From Actinomycetes bacterium (GTDB lineage Bacteria > Actinomycetota > Actinomycetes > Mycobacteriales > Mycobacteriaceae), in contig JAEXZY010000001.1 of NCBI GenBank assembly GCA_023404955.1, positions 1 through 64,000 of the forward strand: a stretch of 64,000 nucleotides of DNA. Direction: 5' to 3'. Below the pieces are notes generated by a model, which was not told where the DNA came from, did no database searches, and was given only the letters and a program-made list of their open reading frames with translations. The translations under genes were made by a program, and so were the position numbers. Below, one piece after another: positions 34,513 through 43,222 of this stretch. Positions within the stretch are counted from its first letter, which is position 1; each line of letters opens with the position of its first letter.

Positions 34513-35046
34513 CTAGGAACCCAGCTGACGATCAAGCGCAGCCACCTGGTCCTTGCCGTACTGCGTCGCGAGGTCAGCGGGAACTGGATCGTTGGCCGGG
34601 CCGTCGAACTCCACGTCCACCGCGGCATTGCCCCGAGTGAACATGAGAACGCCGACGGACTGCGACCCGTTCGGCGACGTCCCGGTCGCCCACACCGCGC
34701 CGGGGGTGATGTCGACGGGCTCGGACTTCGGGTTGGCGACGACGCCACCGAGGCCGTCGCGCCACGCGTTCATCGCATCCGTGGCCGCTTGCGGCGACGG
34801 CAGCACCAGGATCTTCGTCGTGATGGCGCGGCTGCCGTCGCGGTGGTTGAAGACCTGCTCGACGCCCTGCTGGCCGCCGGGGTCGAGCACCGGCGGTACC
34901 GCAACGTAAGCGGTCGAGTCGGTCGACGCATTGGGGTCGACGGGCAGCGTGTCGTAATTCGGTGCAGCAGCGGCCGTTCCGAGGCCGATGGTCAGGGCTG
35001 CCGACACGGCGGCCAGTCCCCCGAGTGAGATGGCTGGAAGTTTCAT
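34513..35046 (-). CDS. Secreted protein of unknown function
   Basis: A 177-residue protein with a Sec signal peptide (about residues 1-28, ending GLGTAAAAP). The mature part is soluble, with no Cys pair or membrane helix and a predicted mixed fold (HRDGSRAITTKILVLPSPQA and SQSVGVLMFTRGNAAVDVEFD). It resembles small mycobacterial exported hypothetical proteins but I cannot name a family. Its start lies 32 nt downstream of the Cys-rich protein gene, so the two may be co-transcribed. Confidence 0.75.
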   Translation of the reverse strand: MKLPAISLGGLAAVSAALTIGLGTAAAAPNYDTLPVDPNASTDSTAYVAVPPVLDPGGQQGVEQVFNHRDGSRAITTKILVLPSPQAATDAMNAWRDGLGGVVANPKSEPVDITPGAVWATGTSPNGSQSVGVLMFTRGNAAVDVEFDGPANDPVPADLATQYGKDQVAALDRQLGS

Positions 35047-35078
35047 CGGTTTCTCCGCGGTGATCGAGGGTCGTCGGG

Positions 35079-35318
35079 TCAGCAGGGGTAGCAGGCGAAA
35101 CCGCGCCAGCCGTCGCGCCACGTCCAGCCCGGCCCGCAGCCCATCCAGCCGGTGGAGCCGTAGCAGTCGAGCAGCTGTACCGTCGGGCGCTCCGGCACGG
35201 GCGCAGGCGCGGGCGCGGGAGCGGGGTTGGTGAGCTGTGCCGCAGTGGCCATCGGCGTCCCGAGTAGCGAGCCGACGACCAAGGCCGAAGCCCCGAGTGT
35301 CATCGCGAGTCTGCGCAT
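35079..35318 (-). CDS. Small secreted four-cysteine protein
   Basis: A 79-residue protein: signal peptide (about 1-26, ending TPMATAAQ), a Pro/Ala-rich spacer (NPAPAPAPAPVPERP) and a Trp/Gly-rich C-terminal domain with four Cys (LLDCYGSTGWMGCGPGW and FACYPC), which could form two disulfides outside the membrane. The start at 35318 was chosen because it begins the signal peptide with the usual MRRLA; the longer frame from 35351 adds a non-typical N-terminus. Function unknown. Confidence 0.7.
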   Translation of the reverse strand: MRRLAMTLGASALVVGSLLGTPMATAAQLTNPAPAPAPAPVPERPTVQLLDCYGSTGWMGCGPGWTWRDGWRGFACYPC

Positions 35319-35443
35319 GTCTAATCCCCTCTTCAGACGAATTGCGAACACGTCGAGACGTTACGCGACCATTTGACGCGGCAAGCAATAAATCACACGC
35401 AGAAATGACATCGCCCCACTGCGCGGAGCAGGCCCCAACCAAG

Positions 35444-35454
35444 TGGTTAGTCTG
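35444..35454 (+). promoter_or_regulatory. Possible GntR half-site upstream of the acyl-CoA dehydrogenases
   Basis: CAAGTGGTTAGTC (35440-35452) resembles CAAGTGGTCAGAC at 41812-41824 upstream of the GntR gene. The second half is imperfect (TGGTTAGTCTG versus TGGTCAGACCA). It lies 33 nt before the first acyl-CoA dehydrogenase start, so control by the same regulator is possible. Confidence 0.3.
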
Positions 35455-35486
35455 CAGAGAGTCCATCGACGGAGCAGGAGACGGCC

Positions 35487-36647
35487 ATGCAGCTGGCACT
35501 GACACCCGAAGAAGCCGCGTTTCGCGACGAGCTTCGCACCTTCTATGCGACGGAGATTCCCGCCGACATCCGAGAACGCAGCCGCGCCGGCACGGAGATC
35601 ACCAAAGAAGACATCGTCACCACGCACAAGATCCTCAACGACCACGGCCTTGCCGTGCCCAGCTGGCCCGTCGAATGGGGTGGCAAGGACTGGACGCCCA
35701 CGCAGCATCAGATCTGGCTGGACGAAATGCAGTTGGCCTGTGTCCCGGAGCCACTGAACTTCAACGCCAAGATGGTCGGCCCGGTGATCGCCGAGTTCGG
35801 GTCGCAAGCGGTCAAGGAGCGGTTCCTCCCGCCGACGGCCGCGCTCGACATCTGGTGGTGCCAGGGCTTCTCCGAGCCCGAGGCGGGTTCCGACCTCGCT
35901 TCGCTGCGCACCACGGCGATCCGCGACGGAGACAGCTACGTGGTGAACGGCCAGAAGACGTGGACCACGCTCGGCCAGTACGCCGACTGGATCTTCTGCC
36001 TCGTCCGCACCGATCCGAACGCCCCGAAGAAGCAAGCCGGCATCTCGTTCCTGTTGATCGATCTCGACACCCCGGGGATCACGATGCGCCCGATCAAGCT
36101 CGTCGACGGCAGCGTCGAGGTCAACGAGGTGTTCTTCGAAGACGTCCGGGTGCCCGCCGAGAACCTGGTCGGCGAGGAGAACCAGGGCTGGAGCTACGCG
36201 AAGTTCCTGCTCGGCAACGAGCGCACGGGCATCGCCCAGGTCGGCCGTACCAAGGTGCGGCTCGCGGAGGTCAAGGAGCGCGCCAAAGCCAGCGGCCTGC
36301 TCGAGGATCCCCTGTTCGCGGCCCGGCTGGCAGAGGCCGAGAACGACGTTCTCGCACTGGAACTGACGCAGATGCGGGTGGCGTCGGGTTCCAAGGGCGG
36401 CAAGCCGAACCCGGCGTCGTCGGTCCTGAAATTGCGGGGCAGTCAGCTGCAGCAGATCGCCACCGAGCTGCTGATGGAGGTGGCCGGCCCCGACATCCTG
36501 CCGTTCCAGGGCGGGGCGGACCTGGCGTCCCCGGAGTGGGCGCAGCACAGCGCTCCGCGCTACCTGAACTACCGCAAGACCTCGATCTACGGCGGCAGCA
36601 ACGAAGTACAGCGCACCATCATCTCGTCGACCATCCTCGGACTGTAG
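35487..36647 (+). CDS. Acyl-CoA dehydrogenase, first subunit of a pair
   Basis: A 386-residue FAD-dependent acyl-CoA dehydrogenase with the WWCQGFSEPEAGSDLAS substrate/FAD motif near residue 130, the VVNGQKTWTT motif and the C-terminal SIYGGSNEVQRTI motif. It is followed after 15 nt by a second dehydrogenase gene, the layout of the mycobacterial alpha2-beta2 enzymes that oxidise bulky substrates such as steroid side-chain or ring-derived CoA esters. The substrate is not readable here. It opens a plus-strand segment divergent from the secreted-protein genes. Confidence 0.88.
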   Translation: MQLALTPEEAAFRDELRTFYATEIPADIRERSRAGTEITKEDIVTTHKILNDHGLAVPSWPVEWGGKDWTPTQHQIWLDEMQLACVPEPLNFNAKMVGPVIAEFGSQAVKERFLPPTAALDIWWCQGFSEPEAGSDLASLRTTAIRDGDSYVVNGQKTWTTLGQYADWIFCLVRTDPNAPKKQAGISFLLIDLDTPGITMRPIKLVDGSVEVNEVFFEDVRVPAENLVGEENQGWSYAKFLLGNERTGIAQVGRTKVRLAEVKERAKASGLLEDPLFAARLAEAENDVLALELTQMRVASGSKGGKPNPASSVLKLRGSQLQQIATELLMEVAGPDILPFQGGADLASPEWAQHSAPRYLNYRKTSIYGGSNEVQRTIISSTILGL

Positions 36648-36662
36648 AGACAAGGCGAACCC

Positions 36663-37769
36663 ATGGACTTCCAGTTCAGCGAAGAACAGACCCTGCTGCG
36701 TGACACCACCCGCGAGATGTTCACGCGCGCCTATGACATCGAGAGCCGTCTCAAAGTTCTCGACACCGATCAGGGCTGGAGCCGCGACGTATGGGCCCAG
36801 CTCGCCGAAACCGGCGTGCTCGGCCTCGGTTTCGACGAAGACTCCGGCGGACAGCTCGAAATCCACGCCGTGCTCGTCGAAGCCGGCCGCCGGCTGGCGC
36901 CCGAGCCGGTGCTGCACGCGGCCCTGGGCCCGGGTGCGGTGATCGCGGAGGTGGGTAGCACCGAGCAGCGAGCGCTGCTCGACGAGGTGGCCGGTGGTGA
37001 GCGTCTCCTGGCATTCGCCCACAACGAGCCGGGCATGCGCCGGCTCACTGCGACGGTTTCCACCACCGCTGCGCGCGCCGGCGACGGATGGACTGTCAGC
37101 GGCACAAAGAACCCCGTGCTGGCCGGTGACAGCGCCGACACGCTGGTGGTGACGGCCGCGCTGCCCGACGGCGGCACCGGACTCTTCCTGGTCGACGCGA
37201 CGGCGACGTCACGCAAGCCCTACCGGACCTTCGACGGTCAGCGCGGGGCCGAGATCGACCTCGACGCTGTCGCGGCGGAGCCGCTCGGCGATGCGGTCGA
37301 CGCATCGGCGGCCGTCGAGCGCGCGCTGGTGCGGTTGTCTTCCGGGCTGTGTTCCGAGGCGCTCGGCGCCATGGAGGAGGCGTTGCGGCTGACGACCGAA
37401 TACCTCACCCAGCGCAAGCAATTCGGTGTCACGCTGAGCAAGTTCCAGACGCTGACCCAACGCGCCGCGGACATGTACGTCTCACTGGAGCTGGCCCGCA
37501 GCATGGCGTTGTACGCCGCCATGTCAATCGCCGACGGCGACGTGACGCCAACCATCGCCGCGCGCGCCAAGGTGCAGATCGGCCGGTCCGGCCGCCACAT
37601 CGCCCAGGAAGCGATCCAGTTGCACGGCGGAATCGGCGTCACCGCCGAATATCCCGTGGGGCACTACGCAGCTCGACTGACCGCGATCGAGCAGACGCTG
37701 GGCTCAGCTCAAGACCACCTGCACACGCTGGTGGGCCAGCTGGGCGACTACGAGGTCGTGACCATCTAG
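36663..37769 (+). CDS. Acyl-CoA dehydrogenase, second subunit of a pair
   Basis: A 368-residue partner. Motifs are weaker than in the first subunit: WTVSGTKNPVLAGDSADTL replaces the usual glycine-rich active-site strand, while the C-terminal IQLHGGIGVTAEYPVGHY helix is intact. Such divergent second subunits are typical of heterotetrameric mycobacterial acyl-CoA dehydrogenases, in which each subunit contributes part of the FAD site. It is translated from ATG 36663, with GACAAGG upstream. Confidence 0.87.
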   Translation: MDFQFSEEQTLLRDTTREMFTRAYDIESRLKVLDTDQGWSRDVWAQLAETGVLGLGFDEDSGGQLEIHAVLVEAGRRLAPEPVLHAALGPGAVIAEVGSTEQRALLDEVAGGERLLAFAHNEPGMRRLTATVSTTAARAGDGWTVSGTKNPVLAGDSADTLVVTAALPDGGTGLFLVDATATSRKPYRTFDGQRGAEIDLDAVAAEPLGDAVDASAAVERALVRLSSGLCSEALGAMEEALRLTTEYLTQRKQFGVTLSKFQTLTQRAADMYVSLELARSMALYAAMSIADGDVTPTIAARAKVQIGRSGRHIAQEAIQLHGGIGVTAEYPVGHYAARLTAIEQTLGSAQDHLHTLVGQLGDYEVVTI

Positions 37770-37797
37770 CAGTTCTGCCGGGCAGCGCGGCATTGCG

Positions 37798-37803
37798 TAA
37801 CCT
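37798..37803 (+). promoter_or_regulatory. -10 box of leaderless potassium-channel promoter
   Basis: TAACCT (37798-37803) is followed by 6 nt and then ATG at 37810. This leaderless arrangement supports 37810 as the real start, upstream of the G tract that breaks the frame. Confidence 0.5.
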
Positions 37804-37809
37804 GCTGCA

Positions 37810-39473
37810 ATGGTCGGCAGCCACACCATCGTCAGCGGTGGCGATGCACTTGCGATGCGTATCGCCGAGGAGTTGCGGGGGGGGGGGGCGCCGGCGCCAC
37901 GGTGACGGTGATCGATGGGCCCGATCAGCTCACCGTCGCCGGTCTCGAGGCGGCCACCGCCGTCGTGTGCGCGGGACCTGACGACGCGGACAATCTCGAG
38001 ATCGCGCTGCTGGCACGCCGTTTCAACCCCACGGTGCGGGTGGTGGCGCGTCTGGCCAACACGGTGCTACGGGAGGCGATGGCCGTCGGCAATGGTCCCG
38101 GAGCGGTGCTCGACGTGGCCGATCTCGCGGCCCCGTCGGTGGTCGAACGGTGCCTGGCCCGGACGACGCACACGATCGCGGCGGGCGAGTTCAGCTTCGT
38201 CGTGTCGGGCGAGGCGACACCCCGGGCCGGCACGCTACGGGAGATCTACGGTGACCTCGCTCCGGTGGCTGTCGTGCACGGTGACCGCAGCCCGACACCG
38301 GGTTCGACCGTGGCGTGCCCGGGCCGCGATCTGCACGTCGACGAGGGTGACTGGGTGGCCGTGATCGGCACCGCGGGTCGACTGGACGAACCGGACACCA
38401 CCGTCGCGGCCCGGCCGAGGCGGTCGCCGATGGCTCGAATCATGAACGCGGCGCGCGCCTTCCGCGAGGATGTCAACCCGAACTTCTATCGCGCGCTGTC
38501 GGTGTCGATGAGTCTGCTCGTCGGGTCGACGATCCTGCTCTGGTTCTCCTACAACAAGCCCGGGATGAGCTTCGTCGACGCGCTGTATTTCTCGACCGAG
38601 ACCATCGCCACCGTCGGCTACGGCGACTTCAGCTTCAGTGATCAACCGACCTGGCTGCGTCTGTTCAGCATCGTGCTGATGTTCGCCGGCATCACCACCA
38701 CCGCGGTGCTGATGGCGTTCGTCGCTGATCTGTTGCTCTCGCGTCGCCTGGCGTATTCGGCGGGCCGACGCAAGGTCCGCGAACTCCAGCACCACATGAT
38801 CGTGGTGGGTCTGGGGTCGTTCGGCATCCGGGTGGCCGCCGACCTGAAGGCCGCCGGTCACGACGTCGCGGTGATCGAGTTCAACGACGAGAACCGCTAC
38901 CTGTCAGCAGCGGCCGACCGCGGCATTCCGGTGGTCTTCGGCGACGCGACCCTGCCCTCGACGTTGGAGGCGGCGCGCATCGACGAGGCAACGGCGGTCG
39001 CGGTGCTCACCGACGCCGATGTGGTGAACATCGAAACGGCCATCGTCTCCCGCGAGCGTCTGAAGAACCGCGGTGGTGTGCCGGTGGTGCTGCGGGTCTT
39101 CGATCGAGCGCTCGGCGCCGCGGTGGCGCACCGGTTCGGCTTCGACAACGTGTTGTCGACCGTCGAGCTGGCGGCGCCGTGGTTCATCGGAGCGGCGTTG
39201 GGCCTCACCGTGTTCGGGACGTTCTCGGTGGGGCAGGCGTCATTCATGGTGGGCGGGGTGCGTGTGGACCCCGGAAGCGAACTCGACGGTATCCGAATGG
39301 CGGAGCTTTCCACCCAGACCCGGGTGATCGCGATCGTCGGCGGCGACGGTGCGCACGAACTGCATCCGCGCCGCGACGCGCAGTTGCGCGCAGGCGACAC
39401 CGCTTACCTGGTGGGTCCGTACCGGGAGCTGCTCGCCACGTTGGCCAAGGGCCGTTCTGCCGCGTTCAGCTGA
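37810..39473 (+). CDS. Potassium channel with two RCK (TrkA-N) domains, frame broken at a 12-G tract
   Basis: From ATG 37810 the frame encodes MVGSHTIVSGGDALAMRIAE, a TrkA-N Rossmann start, then runs into G12 (37877-37888) and stops at TGA 37903-37905. The rest is open in another frame to 39473. Joining them needs a tract of 10 or 13 G. The joined ~555-residue protein has an N-terminal RCK domain (VTVIDGPDQLTV...), two membrane helices flanking the selectivity filter ATVGYGDFS, and a C-terminal RCK domain (HHMIVVGLGSFGIRVAADL, with IEFNDEN). RCK domains gate K+ flux by nucleotide or cation binding. A GTG at 37902 could give a shorter product lacking the first ~30 residues. The gene overlaps the next, convergent gene by 8 nt. 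Confidence 0.8.
37877..37888 (+). repeat. 12-G homopolymer inside a potassium-channel gene
   Basis: Twelve consecutive G residues, the longest homopolymer I noticed in the window, at codon 23-27 of the channel gene. The length puts the downstream reading frame out of register, so loss of two or gain of one G would restore it. Such tracts are prone both to replication slippage and to sequencing error. Confidence 0.9.
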
Positions 39474-40359
39474 ACTCGGCGGCCACCTCGGCCGCCTGGT
39501 GCAGCTGATCCATGTCGGTGCTCGTCGGGATCAGATGGATCTCGTCGGTGCCGATGTCGGCGAACCGGCCCAGCACAGTCCGTAATTCGTCCTGCGTACC
39601 GGCCCAGCCCGTCGTCGGGGCCATCGCGTCGACGATCTCGGCCGGTATCCAGTTCATGTAGCGCCGGAGGTGGTGGTGCACCTGCTCGCGCGGTGCAGAC
39701 CCCTCCCCGATCGCGAACCAGAACGACGTCGCCAGGTGGGGTGCCGGCTTACCGGCGTCGCGCCACGCGGCACGCGCCACGTCGAACAGCTCGTTCTGCG
39801 CGGCGGTGTCGAGATCCAGGCTGATCCCCGCCAGGCCGGTGGCCCAGCCCGCAGCGCTGCGCAATGTCTTGGGACCCGTTGTGCCGACCAGCAATTCGGG
39901 TCCGCCGGACTGTACGGGTGGCGGCCCCACCGGCAGCGTCGCATCGGTCACGTTCTCCCCCGCCCACACCCGGCGCATGACCGCAACCCGGTCCGCGAGC
40001 TGGCGCATCGTCTGAGTTGCGGGGTCCGCGCCGACCGCGCGGTAGTCCTCATGGCGTCCGCCGACGCCGATCCCCACCGTCAAGCGGCCGTCGGCGAGCA
40101 GGTCGCCGGTGGCCAGCGCCTTGGCCAGCATGACGGGGTCGTGCAGCTGGGGAATCACGACCGTGGTCACGAGCCGCACCCGATCCGTCCAGGCGGCCAG
40201 CGCCCCGAGCAGCGTCAAGCTCTCCGGGTTGTCGAACGCGATCCGCTCACCCCAGCACAGCGACGAGAACGGTCCGTCGTCGACCAGCCGCGCCCATGCC
40301 CGCAGCGTCGCGCTGTCCAGGTCGGGCTCCATCACCGGCATCGTCATCCCGATACGCAC
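39466..40359 (-). CDS. F420-dependent LLM-class oxidoreductase
   Basis: A 297-residue luciferase-like TIM-barrel protein beginning MRIGMTMPVMEPDL, with the family motifs VRLVTTVVIPQLHDP, GDLLADGRLTVGIGVGGR and VGTTGPKTLRSAAGWATG. Mycobacterial members mostly use F420 as hydride carrier; the substrate is unknown. The start is GTG at 40359, because the conserved beta strand begins there. Convergent with the channel gene. Confidence 0.85.
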   Translation of the reverse strand: MRIGMTMPVMEPDLDSATLRAWARLVDDGPFSSLCWGERIAFDNPESLTLLGALAAWTDRVRLVTTVVIPQLHDPVMLAKALATGDLLADGRLTVGIGVGGRHEDYRAVGADPATQTMRQLADRVAVMRRVWAGENVTDATLPVGPPPVQSGGPELLVGTTGPKTLRSAAGWATGLAGISLDLDTAAQNELFDVARAAWRDAGKPAPHLATSFWFAIGEGSAPREQVHHHLRRYMNWIPAEIVDAMAPTTGWAGTQDELRTVLGRFADIGTDEIHLIPTSTDMDQLHQAAEVAAEFS

Positions 40360-40390
40360 GCCGCGATTCTGGCATGCCCGACCCCGGGTT

Positions 40391-41059
40391 TTACGCGGGC
40401 AGGCCGTGCAGGTTCTTGGCGGTCGGCGACGTCTCGACCGCGGCCGGGTCCGGGTACGTGCCCAACACCCGATCGGCGGTGCCGGCACTGGTGACGGTGA
40501 ACCAGTAGTGCTCGTTCTTGAAGTGATGCTGCCCATGGTTTCGCCACACCGCTCGATACACAGCGGTTTTCGGTTTGTAATCGCTGTGCACCAGGTAGTG
40601 GCACCACTCGTAACACAACCCCAGCACGGTCAGGAACGTCAGGAACGTCAACCCCAGGCTCGTTCCCGGGAAGGCCAGCAGCGCGATCCCGACCGACACG
40701 GGCAACACCCACAGCAGCGCGGGCCAGGGGATGAAGATCAAAGCGACTTCGCGCGGATCGACGTGATGTTCCCGGTGCTTGCGAGCCAACAGAGAGTCGA
40801 TGCGCAGGCCGGCGATGCGGCGCGGCTTCCAATGCAGGATGCACACGTGGACAACCCATTCGAAGAACGGGAACACCGCGAGCATCACGACGGGAACGAC
40901 GGCGTCGGTCCAGCTCCACTCACCGATCCACAGACGGGCGGTGGCCGCGGCGGCCAGCGTCACGCCGATCATCCACGGGGACGGGTGCCGCGCGAACTCG
41001 CGCGCGGCGTCACCGAGCGTGAACTGCCGGCGGGCGCGGCGAACGGGTGCACTGGTCAT
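40391..41059 (-). CDS. Membrane fatty acid hydroxylase/sterol desaturase family protein
   Basis: A 222-residue di-iron membrane oxygenase. The His clusters HVCILHW, HREHH, HYLVHSD and HGQHHFKNEHYW supply the eight-histidine iron site. About four hydrophobic segments are visible. The substrate is probably a lipid. The ATG overlaps the stop of the GntR gene by 4 nt (ATGA), so both are translated from one message and the regulator may control this enzyme. Confidence 0.85.
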   Translation of the reverse strand: MTSAPVRRARRQFTLGDAAREFARHPSPWMIGVTLAAAATARLWIGEWSWTDAVVPVVMLAVFPFFEWVVHVCILHWKPRRIAGLRIDSLLARKHREHHVDPREVALIFIPWPALLWVLPVSVGIALLAFPGTSLGLTFLTFLTVLGLCYEWCHYLVHSDYKPKTAVYRAVWRNHGQHHFKNEHYWFTVTSAGTADRVLGTYPDPAAVETSPTAKNLHGLPA

Positions 41060-41778
41060 TGCTTCTCCTCCAGATCGGCCAGAGCGGCGAGCAGGGCGGT
41101 GGTCGCGGGTTCCAGGAGGCGTTGCGCGGCCGACCGGGCCGCGTCGCCCTGCCCGGCGATCACGGCGTCGGCCAGTTCGCGGTAGTCGTCGATCCGCTCC
41201 ACCTCGGCGGCCATCACCGCGGCCAGGGCGGGCAGCACCGGCTCGTAGGTGGCGCGCAAGGTGTTGAACATCAACCGGAACGCGATCGAGTCGGCACAGT
41301 CGACGACGTGATCCCAGAAGTCGAGCGCATACCGTTGCGCGGCAACGGGATCGGCCTCGACAGCCAGGGCGTCCAGAGCCCCGTCGAGGCTTTCCCGCGC
41401 GTGCGGGCCGCCGCGCTGGGCGGCCAGCTCGGCGACCTTCGGCCCGTTGTGCAGCCGCGTCTCGAGGATGCTGCGGACCACATCGAGGTCCAGGTCGCCA
41501 CCGCGCATCAGCAACGTGGGAAGCAGGTCGAGGCCGGCCGTGCGCCGGAAGTCACGCACCGTGGTGGCGTCCCCCTGGCGCACCTCGACCAGGCCGGCCG
41601 CGGCGAGGCGCTTGAGCGCTTCCCGGATGGCCGGACGGGAGACACCGAGCACCTCGGCGAGTCGCCGCTCGCTCGGCAGCGCCTCGCCGGGCTGCATCTC
41701 ACCACTGAGCACGTCGGCGACGATCTGGTCGAAGACGTCCTCGGGCACCGAGCGACGGTTCACCGGACGTAGAGCCAT
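41056..41778 (-). CDS. GntR/FadR-family transcriptional regulator
   Basis: A 240-residue regulator: N-terminal winged helix (~10-75) with LPSERRLAEVLGVSRPAIRE, and a C-terminal all-helical FCD ligand-binding domain (~85-235) with His-containing segments (ETRLHNGPK, WDHVVDCAD). FCD proteins usually sense acyl or organic acids. The start ATG 41778 lies about 40 nt downstream of the palindrome TGGTCAGACCA, its likely own operator. Confidence 0.9.
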   Translation of the reverse strand: MALRPVNRRSVPEDVFDQIVADVLSGEMQPGEALPSERRLAEVLGVSRPAIREALKRLAAAGLVEVRQGDATTVRDFRRTAGLDLLPTLLMRGGDLDLDVVRSILETRLHNGPKVAELAAQRGGPHARESLDGALDALAVEADPVAAQRYALDFWDHVVDCADSIAFRLMFNTLRATYEPVLPALAAVMAAEVERIDDYRELADAVIAGQGDAARSAAQRLLEPATTALLAALADLEEKQ

Positions 41779-41815
41779 GCCTTCACTCTGCCCCACCGAA
41801 GGCCAGTTGGTCAAG

Positions 41816-41826
41816 TGGTCAGACCA
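41816..41826. promoter_or_regulatory. GntR operator
   Basis: TGGTCAGACCA is a perfect 11-nt palindrome matching the FadR-subfamily pattern TnGTnnnACnA. On the minus strand it directly precedes TTGACC, a possible -35 box of the GntR gene. The left flank (CAAG) is shared with a similar site at 35440-35454. Confidence 0.6.
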
Positions 41827-41908
41827 ATTACCTCAGGGGGTTATCCCCCGCCGAATTCACGGGAAAACGCCGTCCCGCGGTCGCGCCGCGGTCCCTAGGT
41901 TGGTGATC

Positions 41909-43222
41909 ATGACCGCTTCAGCTGCCACGGTGATCGAGCCCGCACCCGTAATCGCGGCGCCGCCACCGGTTCCGCGCACGTCCTCCCGCGGCGTCGTATC
42001 GACCGCCTCCATGGTCACCGGTGCCGCGGTGGCCCTCGTGTGGTTCTGGATTCCGTTGACGCTGTTGATCGTCGGGGTCTCCTCGATCCCGAGCGTGGTC
42101 GGCTTCCTCCTCGCCGCCGTGGTGTTCGCCTACCTGATGCGCGGCGTCGAACGCGTCGAACGGGTCCGCAGCGAAGCGGTGTTCGGGATGGGTATCGGCA
42201 TTCCGCCGCGCCGACTCTCGCCGCACAGCGGCTCCCAGGGCTGGGCCCATCAGATCCTGCTCGACCTCGGCAGCGCCCGGCTCTGGAAGGCCGTGGCCCA
42301 CCACTACCTGCGCATGACCTACGACATCCTGGCCACCGGTCTCGCAGTTGCGCTGCTGGTGTTCGCCTTCCTCGCACCGGCCGCCGCGATCGCGATCGGG
42401 AACAGTGACGCTGACGCCGGCCTGTCGTTCCTGCCCACCCCGGCGGCGGTTCTGCTGGCGGTGATGGCCGTGGCCGCGGCGGGCGTGCTGCTGGTCTATG
42501 CGCCCGCCCTCGACGCCACGATCGACCGCTGGCTGCTGACGCCGTCGCCGACCGCGCACCTGCAGTACCAGGTCAGCGCACTGGCCGACGCGCGGCAGGG
42601 TGCGGTGACCTCCGCGCAGACCGAACGCCACCGCATCGAACGCGATCTCCATGACGGCGTGCAACCGCGGTTGGTGTCCCTGGCGATGACGATCGGCCTG
42701 GCGCAGACCAAACTCGACACCGATCTGCCGGTGGCCAAGGCGCTGATCGCCGAGGCTCACGACGAGGCGAAGAGCGCGCTCGTCGAATTGCGCAATGTCG
42801 TCCGCGGCATCGCACCGACGATCCTGGCCGACCGCGGTCTCGACGCGGCGCTCTCGGCGGTGGTGCAGCGCGCGACGATGTCCGGGGTGCCGACCACGCT
42901 GAGCGTGCACCTACCCCGCCGCCTGCCCGACGAGGTCGAGGCATGCGCGTACTTCGTCGTCGCCGAAGCGCTGACCAACGTCACCCGCCACGCGAGCGCC
43001 GGCCAAGCCGCCGTCACGGTCCGCCTGGACGAGACCGCACAGCAGTTGCACGTCAGCGTGTTCGACGACGGGCGCGGCGGTGCGCAGATCACCGGCGACG
43101 AGAACGCCACCGGCCTGCGCGGTCTCGACGAGCGGGTGCGCGCGGCCCGCGGCACCTTCACAGTGTCCAGCCCGGTCACCGGACCGACGATCATCACCGC
43201 GGTGCTGCCATGCGGATCGTGA
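41909..43222 (+). CDS. Sensor histidine kinase, NarL-partner (DesK-like) class
   Basis: A 437-residue kinase: four membrane segments in two pairs (~35-60, 62-80 and ~150-172, 185-205), a HisKA_3 dimerisation helix with ERHRIERDLHDGVQPRLV (the phosphoaccepting His), and a HATPase domain (DDGRGG, GLRGLDERV). A TAGGTT box (41896-41901) lies 7 nt before the ATG, so the transcript may be nearly leaderless. Its stop overlaps the response regulator start. The membrane part has little outside the bilayer, suggesting it senses a membrane or intramembrane signal. Confidence 0.92.
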   Translation: MTASAATVIEPAPVIAAPPPVPRTSSRGVVSTASMVTGAAVALVWFWIPLTLLIVGVSSIPSVVGFLLAAVVFAYLMRGVERVERVRSEAVFGMGIGIPPRRLSPHSGSQGWAHQILLDLGSARLWKAVAHHYLRMTYDILATGLAVALLVFAFLAPAAAIAIGNSDADAGLSFLPTPAAVLLAVMAVAAAGVLLVYAPALDATIDRWLLTPSPTAHLQYQVSALADARQGAVTSAQTERHRIERDLHDGVQPRLVSLAMTIGLAQTKLDTDLPVAKALIAEAHDEAKSALVELRNVVRGIAPTILADRGLDAALSAVVQRATMSGVPTTLSVHLPRRLPDEVEACAYFVVAEALTNVTRHASAGQAAVTVRLDETAQQLHVSVFDDGRGGAQITGDENATGLRGLDERVRAARGTFTVSSPVTGPTIITAVLPCGS

